Shown: positions 29,300 to 37,608, counted from the first letter of the stretch. The stretch is 64,000 nucleotides of DNA from Candidatus Kuenenia stuttgartensis (GCA_945891385.1 CAMDDJ010000013.1:1-64000), one strand, 5' to 3'. Made by a program: numbers and translations. The notes: generated by a model not told the origin, from the letters alone.

Positions 29300-29794
29300 T
29301 TACGAGGCCGGCTGCTGTGCCTTGGTCGCGGTCCGGCCCTTCGAGGGAGTCGATTCGGCTTCCTCGCGTTTGAGCGCGATCCAGCCATCCACGCTCCAGG
29401 GTCCGCCGCCGAAGGCCATCAGGGAAAGCAGACCGCCGCCGATCGCCAGGTTCTTCATGAATTGGATTGTCTGCAGTTGCCGCGCACCGGCGTCGGCGAC
29501 GGTCCAGAAGTCGTGGAAGTAGTAGGTGGCGGCGGCGAGGAACACGAACAGGAAGCCCGCGCCCAGCCGGGTCCAGGCCCCGGCGATCACCGACAGGCCG
29601 CCGAGGAGCAACAGGCCGATCGCGCCGAATAGGGCGAACTTCGGATTTGGCACTCCCTCGGTGGCCATGTATTCGGCCGTCTGCGAGAACTGCGGAATCT
29701 TGTTGCCGATCGCGCTCGCCAGAAAGATCGTCGCCAACAGGAGCCTGGCCAGCAGCGCCACAAACCCCTGTACCGCCGTCGCGAATTGTTCCAT
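29300..29794 (-). CDS. DoxX-family membrane protein
   Basis: The 164-residue protein has four hydrophobic helices and the DoxX signature: an N-terminal helix LLARLLLATIFLASAIGNKI with the conserved SAIGNKIPQF stretch, a second helix LFGAIGLLLLGGLSVIAGAW, a third LGAGFLFVFLAAATYYFHDFW, and a terminal NLAIGGGLLSLMAFGGGPWS. DoxX-like proteins are inner-membrane proteins linked to redox or thiol homeostasis in some bacteria; the function here is unassigned. The 3' end lies within 10 bp of the R1 array. The C-terminal tail is hydrophilic (EESTPSKGR-like). Confidence 0.88.
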   Translation of the reverse strand: MEQFATAVQGFVALLARLLLATIFLASAIGNKIPQFSQTAEYMATEGVPNPKFALFGAIGLLLLGGLSVIAGAWTRLGAGFLFVFLAAATYYFHDFWTVADAGARQLQTIQFMKNLAIGGGLLSLMAFGGGPWSVDGWIALKREEAESTPSKGRTATKAQQPAS

Positions 29795-29886
29795 GGTCTG
29801 GTCCTCCGCCGTTCGGTCTCACGATCCCGCCAGGTGGATAATGGAGAAGCCGGGCGGCTGAGGCAAGGCCGGAATCAGCGGGCGGT

Positions 29887-30921
29887 TCAACCCGCTGCTG
29901 GCTCGTCGCGGGTGACGCAGTGCACGGCTCCGCGGCCACGGACGAGGGCCCGGCAATCGACCGGCTCGATCCGGCGGTCGGGGAAGCATTCCTCGATCGT
30001 CCGCAGGGCCGGCTCGTCGGTCGGGCCGCCAAACACCGGCACGGCCACGAAGCCGTTGCCGACGAGATAGTTCAGGTGGCTCGCCGGCAGTTGGGTGCCC
30101 TGGAATGCGAACCGGGCCGGGATGTCGATCGGGATCACCTCCAGCCGGCGACCATGGGCATCGGTGAAGCCCGCCAGCAGGTCGAGGTTGGCCGCGAGCG
30201 AGGCGTGATTGGGGTCGCTGCGGTCAGGCTGCCGGGCCGCCACCACGCGACCCGGCGCCACGAACCTCGCCAGCTGATCGATGTGGCCGTCGGTATCGTC
30301 GCCGGCGAGTTCACCACCGAGCCAGAGCACCCGCTCCACACCCAGCCAGTGTTCGAAGGCCCGCTCCATTCCGGCGCGATCCACGCCCGGGTTTCGCCGC
30401 TCGTCCACCACGCATCGTTCGTTGACCAAGAGCGTGGCTTCGCCGTCGGTCTCGATCGCGCCGCCTTCGAGCACGAGCCCAGGCTCGATCGGGTCGAGTC
30501 CGAGTTGCCGCGCGATCGCCCGAGACACGCCGGCGTCGGCATCCCAGGGCGGATACTTGCCTCCCCAGGCATTCCAGTTCCAGCAGACTGCCTGCGGTCG
30601 GCCATCGGCGGCATCGGCACGGGGCACGAGAAACACGGGGCCGGTGTCACGAATCCAGGAATCACTCGTCGGAATCTCGACGAACGACACGTTGGCCGCA
30701 TCGGCCAGCGCCGCCCGCGGCGCGGCCAGCACCTCGGGCGAGCCGATGATCCGCACCGGCTCGTACCGGGCGATCACGCGGGCCAGCCGCTCGTAGGCAG
30801 GGGGAATCTCGGCGAAAGGCCCGAGAAAGGTGGCTCGCCGATGCGGCCAGGCGATCCAGGTGGCGGCATGGGGCTCCCACTCGGCCGGCAGCCGATGGGT
30901 GGAGATGGCGGACGGCGACAT
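29887..30921 (-). CDS. aguA: Agmatine deiminase
   Basis: The protein has 344 residues of the PAD_porph/agmatine deiminase family: PAEWEPHAATWIAWPHR at the N-terminus, the guanidino-binding DSWIRDTGPVFLV, the active-site block VLEGGAIETDGEATLLVN, catalytic DDTDGHIDQLARFV, and the nucleophilic Cys in GRGAVHCVTRDEPA at the C-terminus. It hydrolyses agmatine to N-carbamoylputrescine and ammonia. Its start abuts the stop of the amidase gene without overlap (30921/30922), so the two genes encode successive steps of putrescine synthesis in one operon. Confidence 0.94.
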   Translation of the reverse strand: MSPSAISTHRLPAEWEPHAATWIAWPHRRATFLGPFAEIPPAYERLARVIARYEPVRIIGSPEVLAAPRAALADAANVSFVEIPTSDSWIRDTGPVFLVPRADAADGRPQAVCWNWNAWGGKYPPWDADAGVSRAIARQLGLDPIEPGLVLEGGAIETDGEATLLVNERCVVDERRNPGVDRAGMERAFEHWLGVERVLWLGGELAGDDTDGHIDQLARFVAPGRVVAARQPDRSDPNHASLAANLDLLAGFTDAHGRRLEVIPIDIPARFAFQGTQLPASHLNYLVGNGFVAVPVFGGPTDEPALRTIEECFPDRRIEPVDCRALVRGRGAVHCVTRDEPAAG

Positions 30922-31818
30922 TCAGCCACCCCACCGCTGCAGGAGGCCGCCATAGGCGTCGATCCGCCGGTCGCGGAAGAAGGGCCAGCGGGTTCGCGAC
31001 CACTCGATCCGAGCCAGGTCGCACTCGATCACGGCCGTGAGCGGTTCGTCGTGCGAGGCCTTCAGGAGGCAGTCGCCGTTGGGGGCATAGACCACGCTCG
31101 CGCCCCAGAACCGCAGCGGTCCTTCGCGGCCGGTGCGGTTCACCGCCACCACGAACACGCCGTTGGCGATCGCATGGCTCCTGAGCATCGTGTCCCAGGA
31201 TTCATACTGCTCGCGGTGGAGCGACTCTTCGCCGTCGAGCCAGCCGATCGCGGTGGGGTAGAACAGCGTCTGGGCTCCGGCGAGCGCCGTCAGCCGCGCC
31301 GCCTCGGGATACCACTGATCCCAGCAGACGAGCGGCCCCACCGCAAGCCGGCTCGTGGCCACGCTCATGAAGCCGGTATCGCCCGGCGCGAAGTAGAACT
31401 TCTCGTAGTAGTGCGGGTCGTCGGGGATGTGCATCTTGCGATAGACGCCGGCCGTGGAGCCGTCGGCCTCGAAGATCACGGCCGTGTTGTGGAAGAGGCC
31501 GGCCGAACGACGTTCGAACACACTGCCGACGAGCACCACGCCGTGTGCCTTGGCCGCAGCGGCCAGCCGGTCGGTGAGCGGCCCCGGCACCGTCTCGGCC
31601 TCGGCAAACTTCCCATGGTCTTCGGCCTGGCAGGGGTACTCCCCGGCGAAGAGTTCCTGGAGGCAGACCACCTCCGCCCCCTGCCCCGCGGCCGCGGCGA
31701 TGCCGGCAAGCGCCTGGGAAATATTGGCCTCACGGTCACCCGTGCAGGCCGACTGCACGAGGCCGATGCGGACGGTGGTGGATGGCCTAGAACGGTGGTC
31801 GCGGGATGTGGTGTTCAT
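30922..31818 (-). CDS. aguB: N-carbamoylputrescine amidase (nitrilase family)
   Basis: The start is placed at ATG 31818 (MNTTSRDHRS), not the track start 31920, because nitrilase homology begins right after (TVRIGLVQSACTGDREANIS). The catalytic triad is visible: Glu in VVCLQELFAGEYPCQ, Lys in VYRKMHIPDDPHYYEKFYF and Cys in PLVCWDQWYPEAARL. The YYEKFYFAPGDTGF segment is characteristic of the N-carbamoylputrescine amidase branch. It converts N-carbamoylputrescine to putrescine, CO2 and ammonia. Length 298 residues, normal for the family; first gene of the aguB-aguA pair. Confidence 0.94.
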   Translation of the reverse strand: MNTTSRDHRSRPSTTVRIGLVQSACTGDREANISQALAGIAAAAGQGAEVVCLQELFAGEYPCQAEDHGKFAEAETVPGPLTDRLAAAAKAHGVVLVGSVFERRSAGLFHNTAVIFEADGSTAGVYRKMHIPDDPHYYEKFYFAPGDTGFMSVATSRLAVGPLVCWDQWYPEAARLTALAGAQTLFYPTAIGWLDGEESLHREQYESWDTMLRSHAIANGVFVVAVNRTGREGPLRFWGASVVYAPNGDCLLKASHDEPLTAVIECDLARIEWSRTRWPFFRDRRIDAYGGLLQRWGG

Positions 31819-31867
31819 ACGCCACCATCCTACTCCAGGCCTGAACAGGGGACGCAACGAACGCACC

Positions 31868-32008
31868 TCACTCCGCGACGCGGGCTGCCCGCAACCGGGC
31901 TGCAAGGTCGAGATCGACATCGACCGTCATGACCAGATATCGCAGCCCCTGGTTTTCCAGAAACGTGAATGCGAGCCGGCAGAACTCGTCGAATTCACTC
32001 GGCCGCAT
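31868..32008 (-). CDS. Small hypothetical protein (46 aa)
   Basis: The ATG at 32008 starts MRPSEFDEFCRLAFTFLENQ and the frame ends in AARLRAARVAE. It is acidic at the front and amphipathic, and reads as natural protein sequence rather than a shadow. The start overlaps the end of the preceding small frame by 14 nt. It may be the frameshifted remainder of one longer protein encoded together with that frame. I do not recognise a family. It lies 50 bp upstream of aguB and could be co-transcribed with it. Confidence 0.45.
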   Translation of the reverse strand: MRPSEFDEFCRLAFTFLENQGLRYLVMTVDVDLDLAARLRAARVAE

Positions 32009-32240
32009 GATCACGCATTGCCGGCGGTGCCGCCACGCCCGGCCGCAGCCCGAGGGCAATGGCCAGGCTACGGGGCCGGTCGTCGTCAGGGAACTCGGCC
32101 AGCCGCATCAACTCGGAGGTCAGGAGGGCCTCCCCGATCGCGATCGACTCCTACCCGCTCATGCGCCGCAAGGATTCCCATCGTTCCTGCTCGAATTGCC
32201 GGGCGTGGGCCCTTGGGTTCTTGATCACGAACCCGATCAT
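31995..32240 (-). pseudogene. Small frame interrupted by one in-frame TAG
   Basis: The ATG at 32240 overlaps the stop of the 222-codon gene upstream (ATGA). Translation gives MIGFVIKNPRAHARQFEQER and continues to LRRMSG, then TAG at 32151-32153, then resumes in the same frame with ESIAIGEALLTSELMRLAEF up to DHAAE and TGA at 31995. Both halves look coding in style. Either a single point mutation broke an 81-codon gene, or there are two tiny genes with the second using the TTG/ATG near 32110, or the stop is read through. The track missed it because the halves are short. The family is unknown. Confidence 0.45.
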
Positions 32241-32902
32241 TCCTCACGGCGGCATGCCCGAAGAACGACCCTCGACCCTGCGGCAAGGGCCTCCTCGACC
32301 CGCCGGTTTTCCGGTGACGCGACCTGGCACGGCTCCAGAAACCAGTCGCTCGGGCTCGAAGCCATCGCCTCATACCGATCCGCCGCGCGGGCGGCATGCC
32401 GCCAGGCTTCAGTGCCCACCAGGAAGTCGCCAGATCGACTGTCTTGCATGATGCCGCCACCCGCGACCGTCAGCGCAGCCGCCGCGAAGCACTGGAGCCT
32501 GTGATCGGCCACCGTCCGGCCACGATCGGTCGAAAAGTGGGCCTCAAGTGGACACCGCCTGTGCAAAGCCCGCACGTATGCGGGGCATTCGGTCGAGAGC
32601 ATCGCATGGTCCTCGGGACTAAGCCGCTGAAAACTCGCGTCGAAGCCCGCCTGAATCGGCCACGCTGCGTAGCGGCCTGCCGCCGGAAAACTCCCGGGCT
32701 CCACCATCAGCCGGAATTCCAGGCGGCCTTCTGGATGGGCCGCCGGGTCGCAGGCGGCAACGAGTTCGACGACCAGGCCATGGGACCAAAGGCTCTCCTG
32801 CCAGAGCAGGCCCAGGTCTGGCGGCCACGTCGGAAGGTTGACGGTGAGACCGTAATACATCCCGTAATACCTGTTGACTCTGGAATCATCGATCGCACCC
32901 AC
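32237..32902 (-). CDS. Hypothetical protein (about 221 aa)
   Basis: The track ORF (32237-33232) starts inside the PEGA/STN gene; the believable start is GTG 32902, overlapping that gene's TAG by one base. The protein begins VGAIDDSRVNRYYGMYYGLT and contains WSHGLVVELVAACDP, CPAYVRALHRRC and WFLEPCQVASPENRRVEEAL. It has several Trp, Tyr and Cys residues, no signal peptide and no membrane helix, and is probably a soluble cytosolic protein. I do not recognise the family. Tight coupling with the gene upstream and the interrupted frame downstream suggests a small operon or accessory module. Confidence 0.6.
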   Translation of the reverse strand: MGAIDDSRVNRYYGMYYGLTVNLPTWPPDLGLLWQESLWSHGLVVELVAACDPAAHPEGRLEFRLMVEPGSFPAAGRYAAWPIQAGFDASFQRLSPEDHAMLSTECPAYVRALHRRCPLEAHFSTDRGRTVADHRLQCFAAAALTVAGGGIMQDSRSGDFLVGTEAWRHAARAADRYEAMASSPSDWFLEPCQVASPENRRVEEALAAGSRVVLRACRREE

Positions 32903-34602
32903 TACTCGGCGGTGCGCTCTGCGGAAACCGGTCCATGCGCCCGCAGCGAGCGGAGGATCTTCTCGACCTGGCGATGCCCGGCCGTGTTGTGGGTGATCGC
33001 CAGGCAGCTGACGCCCCCTTCGAACACCCAGATCGGAGGCTCGCCCGCGAACCGCCCCTGCGGCGGCTCCTGCATTCCTTGCAGGATGCGGAGCACCAGC
33101 GAGTCGGAGGTGTGCCCCGCTGCCAGCAGGTCGTCGACTGGATAGTAGGCTGCCGCAGACCAGCTGGCGGGTGTCACGATCAGCTGGTCCCTGGCCACCT
33201 CGAAGCGGAGACCGGCATCCGAGAGGATCCATTCCAGGACGGTCGCCAGGGTCTCACCCTTCGTCGGCGGCAAGACCGAAACGGGCTGCTGCATCCGCGG
33301 CGAGCGGTCGCGCTGCAAGGGATCGATGACGATGATCGCCGGGGTCGCCTCGGCAAGCCGCGCGATCGCGTCGCCCAGCGGCATGCCATCGAGGGGGAGA
33401 TTTGTCAGCCGCCGGTCGAGCGCGGCCCGGGCCTCCCGCGCCGATTCCGAATTGCTCCAATACCCGTCGGCTGAGACCGGCACACGGTCGACCCCCGGCG
33501 TCGAGCGAAGCTGCCGCAGAAGGGCCAACAGTCGCGCGACCCGCCACTGCCGCCACCACTCGGCCCGCACCATGAAGCGATCGAGCCAGGCCGCGTTCTG
33601 CGGCGAGTCTGCCGCTCTTTGTTTGGCCGCTTCCGCGAAGACCGTGAGCACGCGGTAGGCCGAGATCGGATGGGGCTCGAGCGGCCAGCTGGCTTCGCTG
33701 AGGAACTGGGCCAATCCGTTCCCGGCCGGATCACTCGGGTCAATCAGGTCGGCTACTCCGTAGGTTCGGTCGATCATCATCTGGTCGGCGAGTGGCGTCG
33801 TGACTTGGATTCCAGCGCCTTCGGGGATCCAACGAAGCTGCTTCGTTCGCATGATGCCGCTGAGCGCACTGCCGAGCGGAACGTTGCCCACCCGGGCCGT
33901 AAAAGGCGACTCGGGATCGATGCCCGCCTCACGAATCAACCGCTCGTCGATCGAAATCGGGATTCCCGCCGCCTTCCCGATCCGATCCAGCACCTCCCGC
34001 AGGGGTTGGTCGTGGAGGACCAAATCTGGGAGCGGACGCAGGAGCGCCGCGTCGATCTCCGAGGCCCGGGGAATCTCGTCGATCGCCGGCACGTCGTCGA
34101 GCGACGGAATTCGCACGACCCGCCTCACGACACCGCGACTGAAAACGCCCGGGAGGGACGGCCCATACTCCGGCTCGTAGGGCACCGGCAGTGACAAGGC
34201 AGGGCCGCCTGACGAACTCGCAGGTGGGACATTCACGGCGGGAACCCCCGCGGGCTCTTTGGCAAACTCGAGTTCCAGCCGGGTGATCCTGCCCGCGGCG
34301 ATCTCGACCTGCTGCACCCGCGGCTCCCGACCGCTGAACTCCACCTTCACGCTCGATACACCCGGCGGCACGATGAACAGCCCGTCGCTCGGCCCCAACG
34401 GTTTGCCGTCGAGTGTGACCTCCGCACCCGGGGGTACCGTCTTCACATACAGCCGCGTCGTCGGCGTCGGCGAGGTCGTGACCGCCGGCGCGGTCGCAAC
34501 CGCCCCCGGGCCCGGCTGCTCGTCGGCGGCCTGGAGCGTCATGAGCCCCAGGGAGGGCCAGACCATCGCAGCGATCACGAGCGAATTGACGAAGCAACGC
34601 AT
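32902..34602 (-). CDS. Exported PEGA-domain protein with secretin/TonB short N-terminal (STN)-like region
   Basis: The 566-residue protein begins with a signal peptide (MRCFVNSLVIAAMVWPSLGL, cleavage near LQAAD). Residues about 45-115 form a PEGA beta-sandwich (LYVKTVPPGAEVTLDGKPLG, then VSSVKVEFSGREPRVQQVEI). Two STN/secretin-N0-like segments follow: LHDQPLREVLDRIGKAAGIP (about 195-275) and a second LPLDGMPLGDAIARLAEATP (about 400-475) ending TPASWSAAAYYPVDDL. No secretin pore domain is present. It is divergent from the ECF sigma/kinase pair, whose kinase also ends in a PEGA domain; a shared envelope-signalling role is inference. Confidence 0.72.
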   Translation of the reverse strand: MRCFVNSLVIAAMVWPSLGLMTLQAADEQPGPGAVATAPAVTTSPTPTTRLYVKTVPPGAEVTLDGKPLGPSDGLFIVPPGVSSVKVEFSGREPRVQQVEIAAGRITRLELEFAKEPAGVPAVNVPPASSSGGPALSLPVPYEPEYGPSLPGVFSRGVVRRVVRIPSLDDVPAIDEIPRASEIDAALLRPLPDLVLHDQPLREVLDRIGKAAGIPISIDERLIREAGIDPESPFTARVGNVPLGSALSGIMRTKQLRWIPEGAGIQVTTPLADQMMIDRTYGVADLIDPSDPAGNGLAQFLSEASWPLEPHPISAYRVLTVFAEAAKQRAADSPQNAAWLDRFMVRAEWWRQWRVARLLALLRQLRSTPGVDRVPVSADGYWSNSESAREARAALDRRLTNLPLDGMPLGDAIARLAEATPAIIVIDPLQRDRSPRMQQPVSVLPPTKGETLATVLEWILSDAGLRFEVARDQLIVTPASWSAAAYYPVDDLLAAGHTSDSLVLRILQGMQEPPQGRFAGEPPIWVFEGGVSCLAITHNTAGHRQVEKILRSLRAHGPVSAERTAE

Positions 34603-34781
34603 GGCGGCATCCAGGACAAGACGGACTGTTCAGCCCGTATCAGACGGTATGCGCGACCGCCTGGAAATCTGTCGCGGTTCCACTCCCGGGCGACCGATTC
34701 CGGTATTCTGATGGACGCGAGGCCAGGGTTTCACCTGGGCTCGTCCATGTGGGGATCGAGGCCGGAGCGGCCGCCGCAGCG

Positions 34782-35492
34782 ATGAACACGCCGACGCAGG
34801 TCACGCTCCTCGAACGCCTCCGGGAGGGGTCCGACCCGCTCGCCTGGGATGAGTTCTACCAGCGCTACTGGCGGCTGATCTTCTCGACCGCTCGTCGCCG
34901 CGGCTGCTCCGATCACACCTCCGAAGAGATCGTGCAGGAGGCGATGCTCGCCGTGTTCCGAGGGCGGGATGCTTTTCGGTACGACCCTTCCCGCGGTCGG
35001 TTTCGCGACTGGCTCGGCACCGTCGTGCGCAACGCCGTGGCCGCGCGGCGCCGCTCCCCCGCCGACCGACCGCAGCCGTTGGCCGACGACGCCCCGCTCG
35101 CGGCCGTGGTCGATCCGGGCCCGGAGCCCGACGCGGCCTGGGAACGCGGCTTCGATCTTGCCACGCTCGCCTCCCTCCTCGACGTCGTGCGACACGAGGT
35201 CGCCCCGGCGACCTTTCAGGCATTCGAACTCGCCGTGCTCCAGGAACTGCCGGGAGCCGACGTGGCACGGGTGACGGGGCTGTCGCGAAACGCCGTGTAT
35301 CTCGCGAGACGACGGATCCTCGCCCGCCTCAAGGAACTCGGAGCCCATGCCGAGCCCGCCGCCTCGCTCACGGCGCGACTGCGGGAGGCGATGCACGACG
35401 CCCCGCGGCATGCGGTCGAGCGAGCCGTCACCCTGCACGTGGAACAGACGCTCCTCGCGGCCCGGCCCGACGGCCACGGAGCCGACTCATGA
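34782..35492 (+). CDS. ECF-type RNA polymerase sigma factor
   Basis: The ATG at 34782 (MNTPTQVTLLERLREGSD) is chosen over 34749 because the upstream residues are low-complexity Ala. Sigma region 2 reads WDEFYQRYWRLIFSTARRRG, EEIVQEAMLAVFRGRDAF and RFRDWLGTVVRNAVAARRR. Sigma region 4 reads FELAVLQELPGADVARVTGL and SRNAVYLARRRILARLKEL. At 236 residues it is longer than a minimal ECF because of a C-terminal tail (AHAEPAASLTARLREAMHD). It overlaps the Ser/Thr kinase start by ATGA, a pairing known for planctomycete ECF factors, so phosphorylation may replace a classic anti-sigma factor. Confidence 0.93.
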   Translation: MNTPTQVTLLERLREGSDPLAWDEFYQRYWRLIFSTARRRGCSDHTSEEIVQEAMLAVFRGRDAFRYDPSRGRFRDWLGTVVRNAVAARRRSPADRPQPLADDAPLAAVVDPGPEPDAAWERGFDLATLASLLDVVRHEVAPATFQAFELAVLQELPGADVARVTGLSRNAVYLARRRILARLKELGAHAEPAASLTARLREAMHDAPRHAVERAVTLHVEQTLLAARPDGHGADS

Positions 35493-36757
35493 CCACCCCT
35501 CCTGCCGGCGACGGATCCTCCGACGCGGCTCCGCCGGCCATTCCCGACATCGAACTCGTGCGGCGGATCGGCCGCGGCGGTTTCGGCGAGGTCTGGCTCG
35601 GTGTCAATCGGGCCACCGGCGGCCTCAAGGCAGTGAAGGTGGTGCCGCTGGCCAACGGCAGCCGCACGGCCGATCCGGCCGGCCGCGAGGTCGTGTCGCT
35701 CGCGCAGCTGGAGGCGCAGCGGATCGCCCGTCACCCGAATCTGCTCGACGTGCAGCATGTCGGTCGCACGAGCGCCGTGCTCTTCATCCTGATGGATCCC
35801 GCCGACGACGTGTCGGGGCGGCCGGCCGCCAACGATCCCGCCTACCGGCCGGCGACCCTCGAATTGCGGCTCGAACAGGGACCGCTGGCGGCCGACGAAT
35901 GCCTGCGGTGCGCGCGGCAGCTCGTGGCCGGCCTCGCCCACCTGCATGCGGCAGGGATGGTCCATCGCGACGTCAAGCCGTCGAACTGCCTGTTCGTCAA
36001 TCGCGACCTCAAGCTCGCCGACTTTGGCCTGCTTTCCCCCGTGGCCCCGCAGCTCTCCCGGCTCGGCACCGTCCGCTACATGCCGCCCGACGGCCGGATG
36101 GATCTGCGGGCCGACGTCTACGCCGCCGGGCTCGTGATCTACGAGATGCTGACGGGCCTGCCGGCCGAGGCCTTTCCGCGGCTCGGGAAGCGAGCCCGGG
36201 AGATCGCGGCCGATCCACGGCTCGCCCACCTCAACCGCATGGCGATCCAGGCCGCCAGCCGTGACCATCACGCCCGGCCCGCCCATGCCGGTGAACTGCT
36301 GGCGGCCATCGAGGCGACGCCGGCCGCCATGCCACGAAGCATCGACCGCCTCAAGGTTCCGGCAGCGGCCGTCGCCGCGGCGGCGGTGATCGTGGGACTG
36401 CTCATCGCGGGAGCCGCGGTGATCCGAGGGCTTTCGCGGGAGCGACCGCCGGTCGTCACTCGCGGCCCTGAAGCCGAGCCCCTCGCCCCCGCTGCGAGGC
36501 CCGATGTTCCGTTGCCGGCGAGTCAGACACCGAACCTCGCGGTCAACTTCATCACGGAGCCCTTCGGCGCAGCCGTGCTGATCGACGGCCAGCCTGTGAT
36601 CGACGAGGCCATCGGCACCGCCCTCACGACACCGGTCACGATTCCCGTCACCGGGGGCGAACACCGGGTGGGCTTCCGGCATCCAGAACGGGGCCTGCTC
36701 GAGGCCGGCACCGTCGACTTCACCGCAATCCGGGAAGTCGTCGCCCGCTGGCCGTAG
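35489..36757 (+). CDS. Membrane Ser/Thr protein kinase with C-terminal PEGA domain
   Basis: The Hanks-type kinase occupies about residues 22-280: Gly-loop IGRGGFGEVWLG, the Lys in LKAVKVVPLA, HRD loop MVHRDVKPSNCLF and DFG loop LADFGLLSPV. The APE position is YMPPDGRMD, with DG where PE is usual. A membrane helix follows (AAAVAAAAVIVGLLIAGAAV, about 290-310), then a Pro-rich linker and an outside PEGA domain (FITEPFGAAVLIDGQPVI to FTAIREVVARWP). The ATG overlaps the ECF stop, suggesting that the kinase controls the sigma factor in response to an envelope cue. Length 422. Confidence 0.93.
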   Translation: MTTPPAGDGSSDAAPPAIPDIELVRRIGRGGFGEVWLGVNRATGGLKAVKVVPLANGSRTADPAGREVVSLAQLEAQRIARHPNLLDVQHVGRTSAVLFILMDPADDVSGRPAANDPAYRPATLELRLEQGPLAADECLRCARQLVAGLAHLHAAGMVHRDVKPSNCLFVNRDLKLADFGLLSPVAPQLSRLGTVRYMPPDGRMDLRADVYAAGLVIYEMLTGLPAEAFPRLGKRAREIAADPRLAHLNRMAIQAASRDHHARPAHAGELLAAIEATPAAMPRSIDRLKVPAAAVAAAAVIVGLLIAGAAVIRGLSRERPPVVTRGPEAEPLAPAARPDVPLPASQTPNLAVNFITEPFGAAVLIDGQPVIDEAIGTALTTPVTIPVTGGEHRVGFRHPERGLLEAGTVDFTAIREVVARWP

Positions 36758-36810
36758 CCGCAGGCTCCCAGAGCCTGGCCCCGGAAGCGTTGGGACATCC
36801 TGAGGATTAT

Positions 36811-36839
36811 TTGCGAATTTATCGGTAAAAAACTATGAT
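36811..36839 (+). promoter_or_regulatory. Sigma-70-like promoter of the toxin-antitoxin pair
   Basis: TTGCGA (36811-36816) and TATGAT (36834-36839) with a 17-bp spacer lie in a conspicuously AT-rich stretch about 70 bp upstream of the antitoxin ATG at 36912. It is one of the best promoter matches in the window. Confidence 0.6.
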
Positions 36840-36886
36840 TCATCTGGATGAACCAAAAAACTTAGATTCGAACTACATGTTGGTTC
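36839..36886. promoter_or_regulatory. Candidate operators for antitoxin autoregulation
   Basis: TTCATCTGGATGAA (36839-36852) is a perfect palindrome that begins at the last base of the -10 box and covers the likely transcription start. A second inverted pair GAACCAA (36850-36856) and TTGGTTC (36880-36886) follows. Ribbon-helix-helix antitoxins normally bind such paired inverted sites to repress their own operon. Confidence 0.5.
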
Positions 36887-36911
36887 GGAATCGCGTTCGG
36901 AGCATTTTTCG

Positions 36912-37169
36912 ATGAAAGCAATCACGATTCACGGGCTTGAGGACACCGTCTGGGCCTTGCTCAAGGAGCGGGCCAAACAACAGGGGGCCAGCGTGAACGC
37001 CACGGTCAAAGGCATCCTCGAGCAGGCAATGGGGGTGCAGAGGCCCCGCCAACAACCGCACCGCAAGGACTTCGAGGAGTTCTGCGGAATGTGGGGACAG
37101 CCAGAGTACGAGGAGTTTCGGCAGGCAATCGCCGACGACAGTCGCGTGGAACCAGAGGAGTGGCGATGA
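36912..37169 (+). CDS. FitA/VapB-like ribbon-helix-helix antitoxin
   Basis: The 85-residue protein begins MKAITIHGLEDTVWALLKER, the beta strand plus first helix of an RHH (FitA-like) fold, then AKQQGASVNATVKGILEQAM as the second helix. The C-terminus (KDFEEFCGMWGQPEYEEFRQ) is acidic and aromatic, as expected for the segment that blocks a PIN active site. It ends one base before the toxin start, so the pair is translationally linked. It is likely autoregulated through the palindromes upstream. Codon use and the AT-rich leader differ from neighbours, consistent with horizontal gain. Confidence 0.88.
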   Translation: MKAITIHGLEDTVWALLKERAKQQGASVNATVKGILEQAMGVQRPRQQPHRKDFEEFCGMWGQPEYEEFRQAIADDSRVEPEEWR

Positions 37170-37170
37170 G

Positions 37171-37572
37171 ATGAAAAAGGTGCTTCTCGACACCAATGCT
37201 TACTCGGCCTTGGCCCGTGGGGACACCGCGGTGCTCGACTGGATATCCGAAGCTGACGTCGTCTACATGTCGGTGGTGGTGTTGGGGGAGTTGTACGCGG
37301 GATTCAGAGGCGGTTCGCGAGAGAGGGAGAATCGCGAAGCCCTTCACCGACTGCTCGAACGGCCCACGGTTCGGACGCTGTCGCTGACGCCTGAAACTGC
37401 CGATGTCTACGCGTCGGTCAAGCAGGCGCTGAAACAGGCTGGCACCCCGATCCCCACCAACGACGTCTGGATCTGCGCCCACGCTCTTGAAGTCGGAGCC
37501 ATTGTGATCACCGATGACGCTCACTTCTCGGATACCCCGGGGGTCCGAGTGTGGACGAGGGGCGGCGGCTGA
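37171..37572 (+). CDS. PIN-domain ribonuclease toxin (VapC/FitB-like)
   Basis: At 133 residues it has the four acidic PIN positions: Asp in KKVLLDTNAYSALARGD, Glu in VVVLGELYAGFRGG, Asp in PTNDVWICAHALEVGA and Asp in IVITDDAHFSDTPG. These coordinate Mg2+/Mn2+ for RNA cleavage, typically of tRNA or rRNA loops. It follows the antitoxin by one base. It ends 36 bp from the convergent prepilin-like gene. The active site appears intact, so the module should be functional. Confidence 0.92.
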   Translation: MKKVLLDTNAYSALARGDTAVLDWISEADVVYMSVVVLGELYAGFRGGSRERENREALHRLLERPTVRTLSLTPETADVYASVKQALKQAGTPIPTNDVWICAHALEVGAIVITDDAHFSDTPGVRVWTRGGG

Positions 37573-37608
37573 GGTCGCCGGGGGAGGCGGGGCGGTCGTC
37601 GCGCTTGT

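Noticed and set aside
28705-29373. 222-aa ORF with perfect 33-residue protein repeats
   Set aside because: The repeat comes from the 99-bp R1 tandem DNA array, which is non-coding elsewhere; both strands show such frames.
32086-32460. 124-aa minus-strand ORF across the small-gene cluster
   Set aside because: Composition is Arg/Gly-rich and it is out of frame with the 221-aa gene and the interrupted frame, which look more natural.
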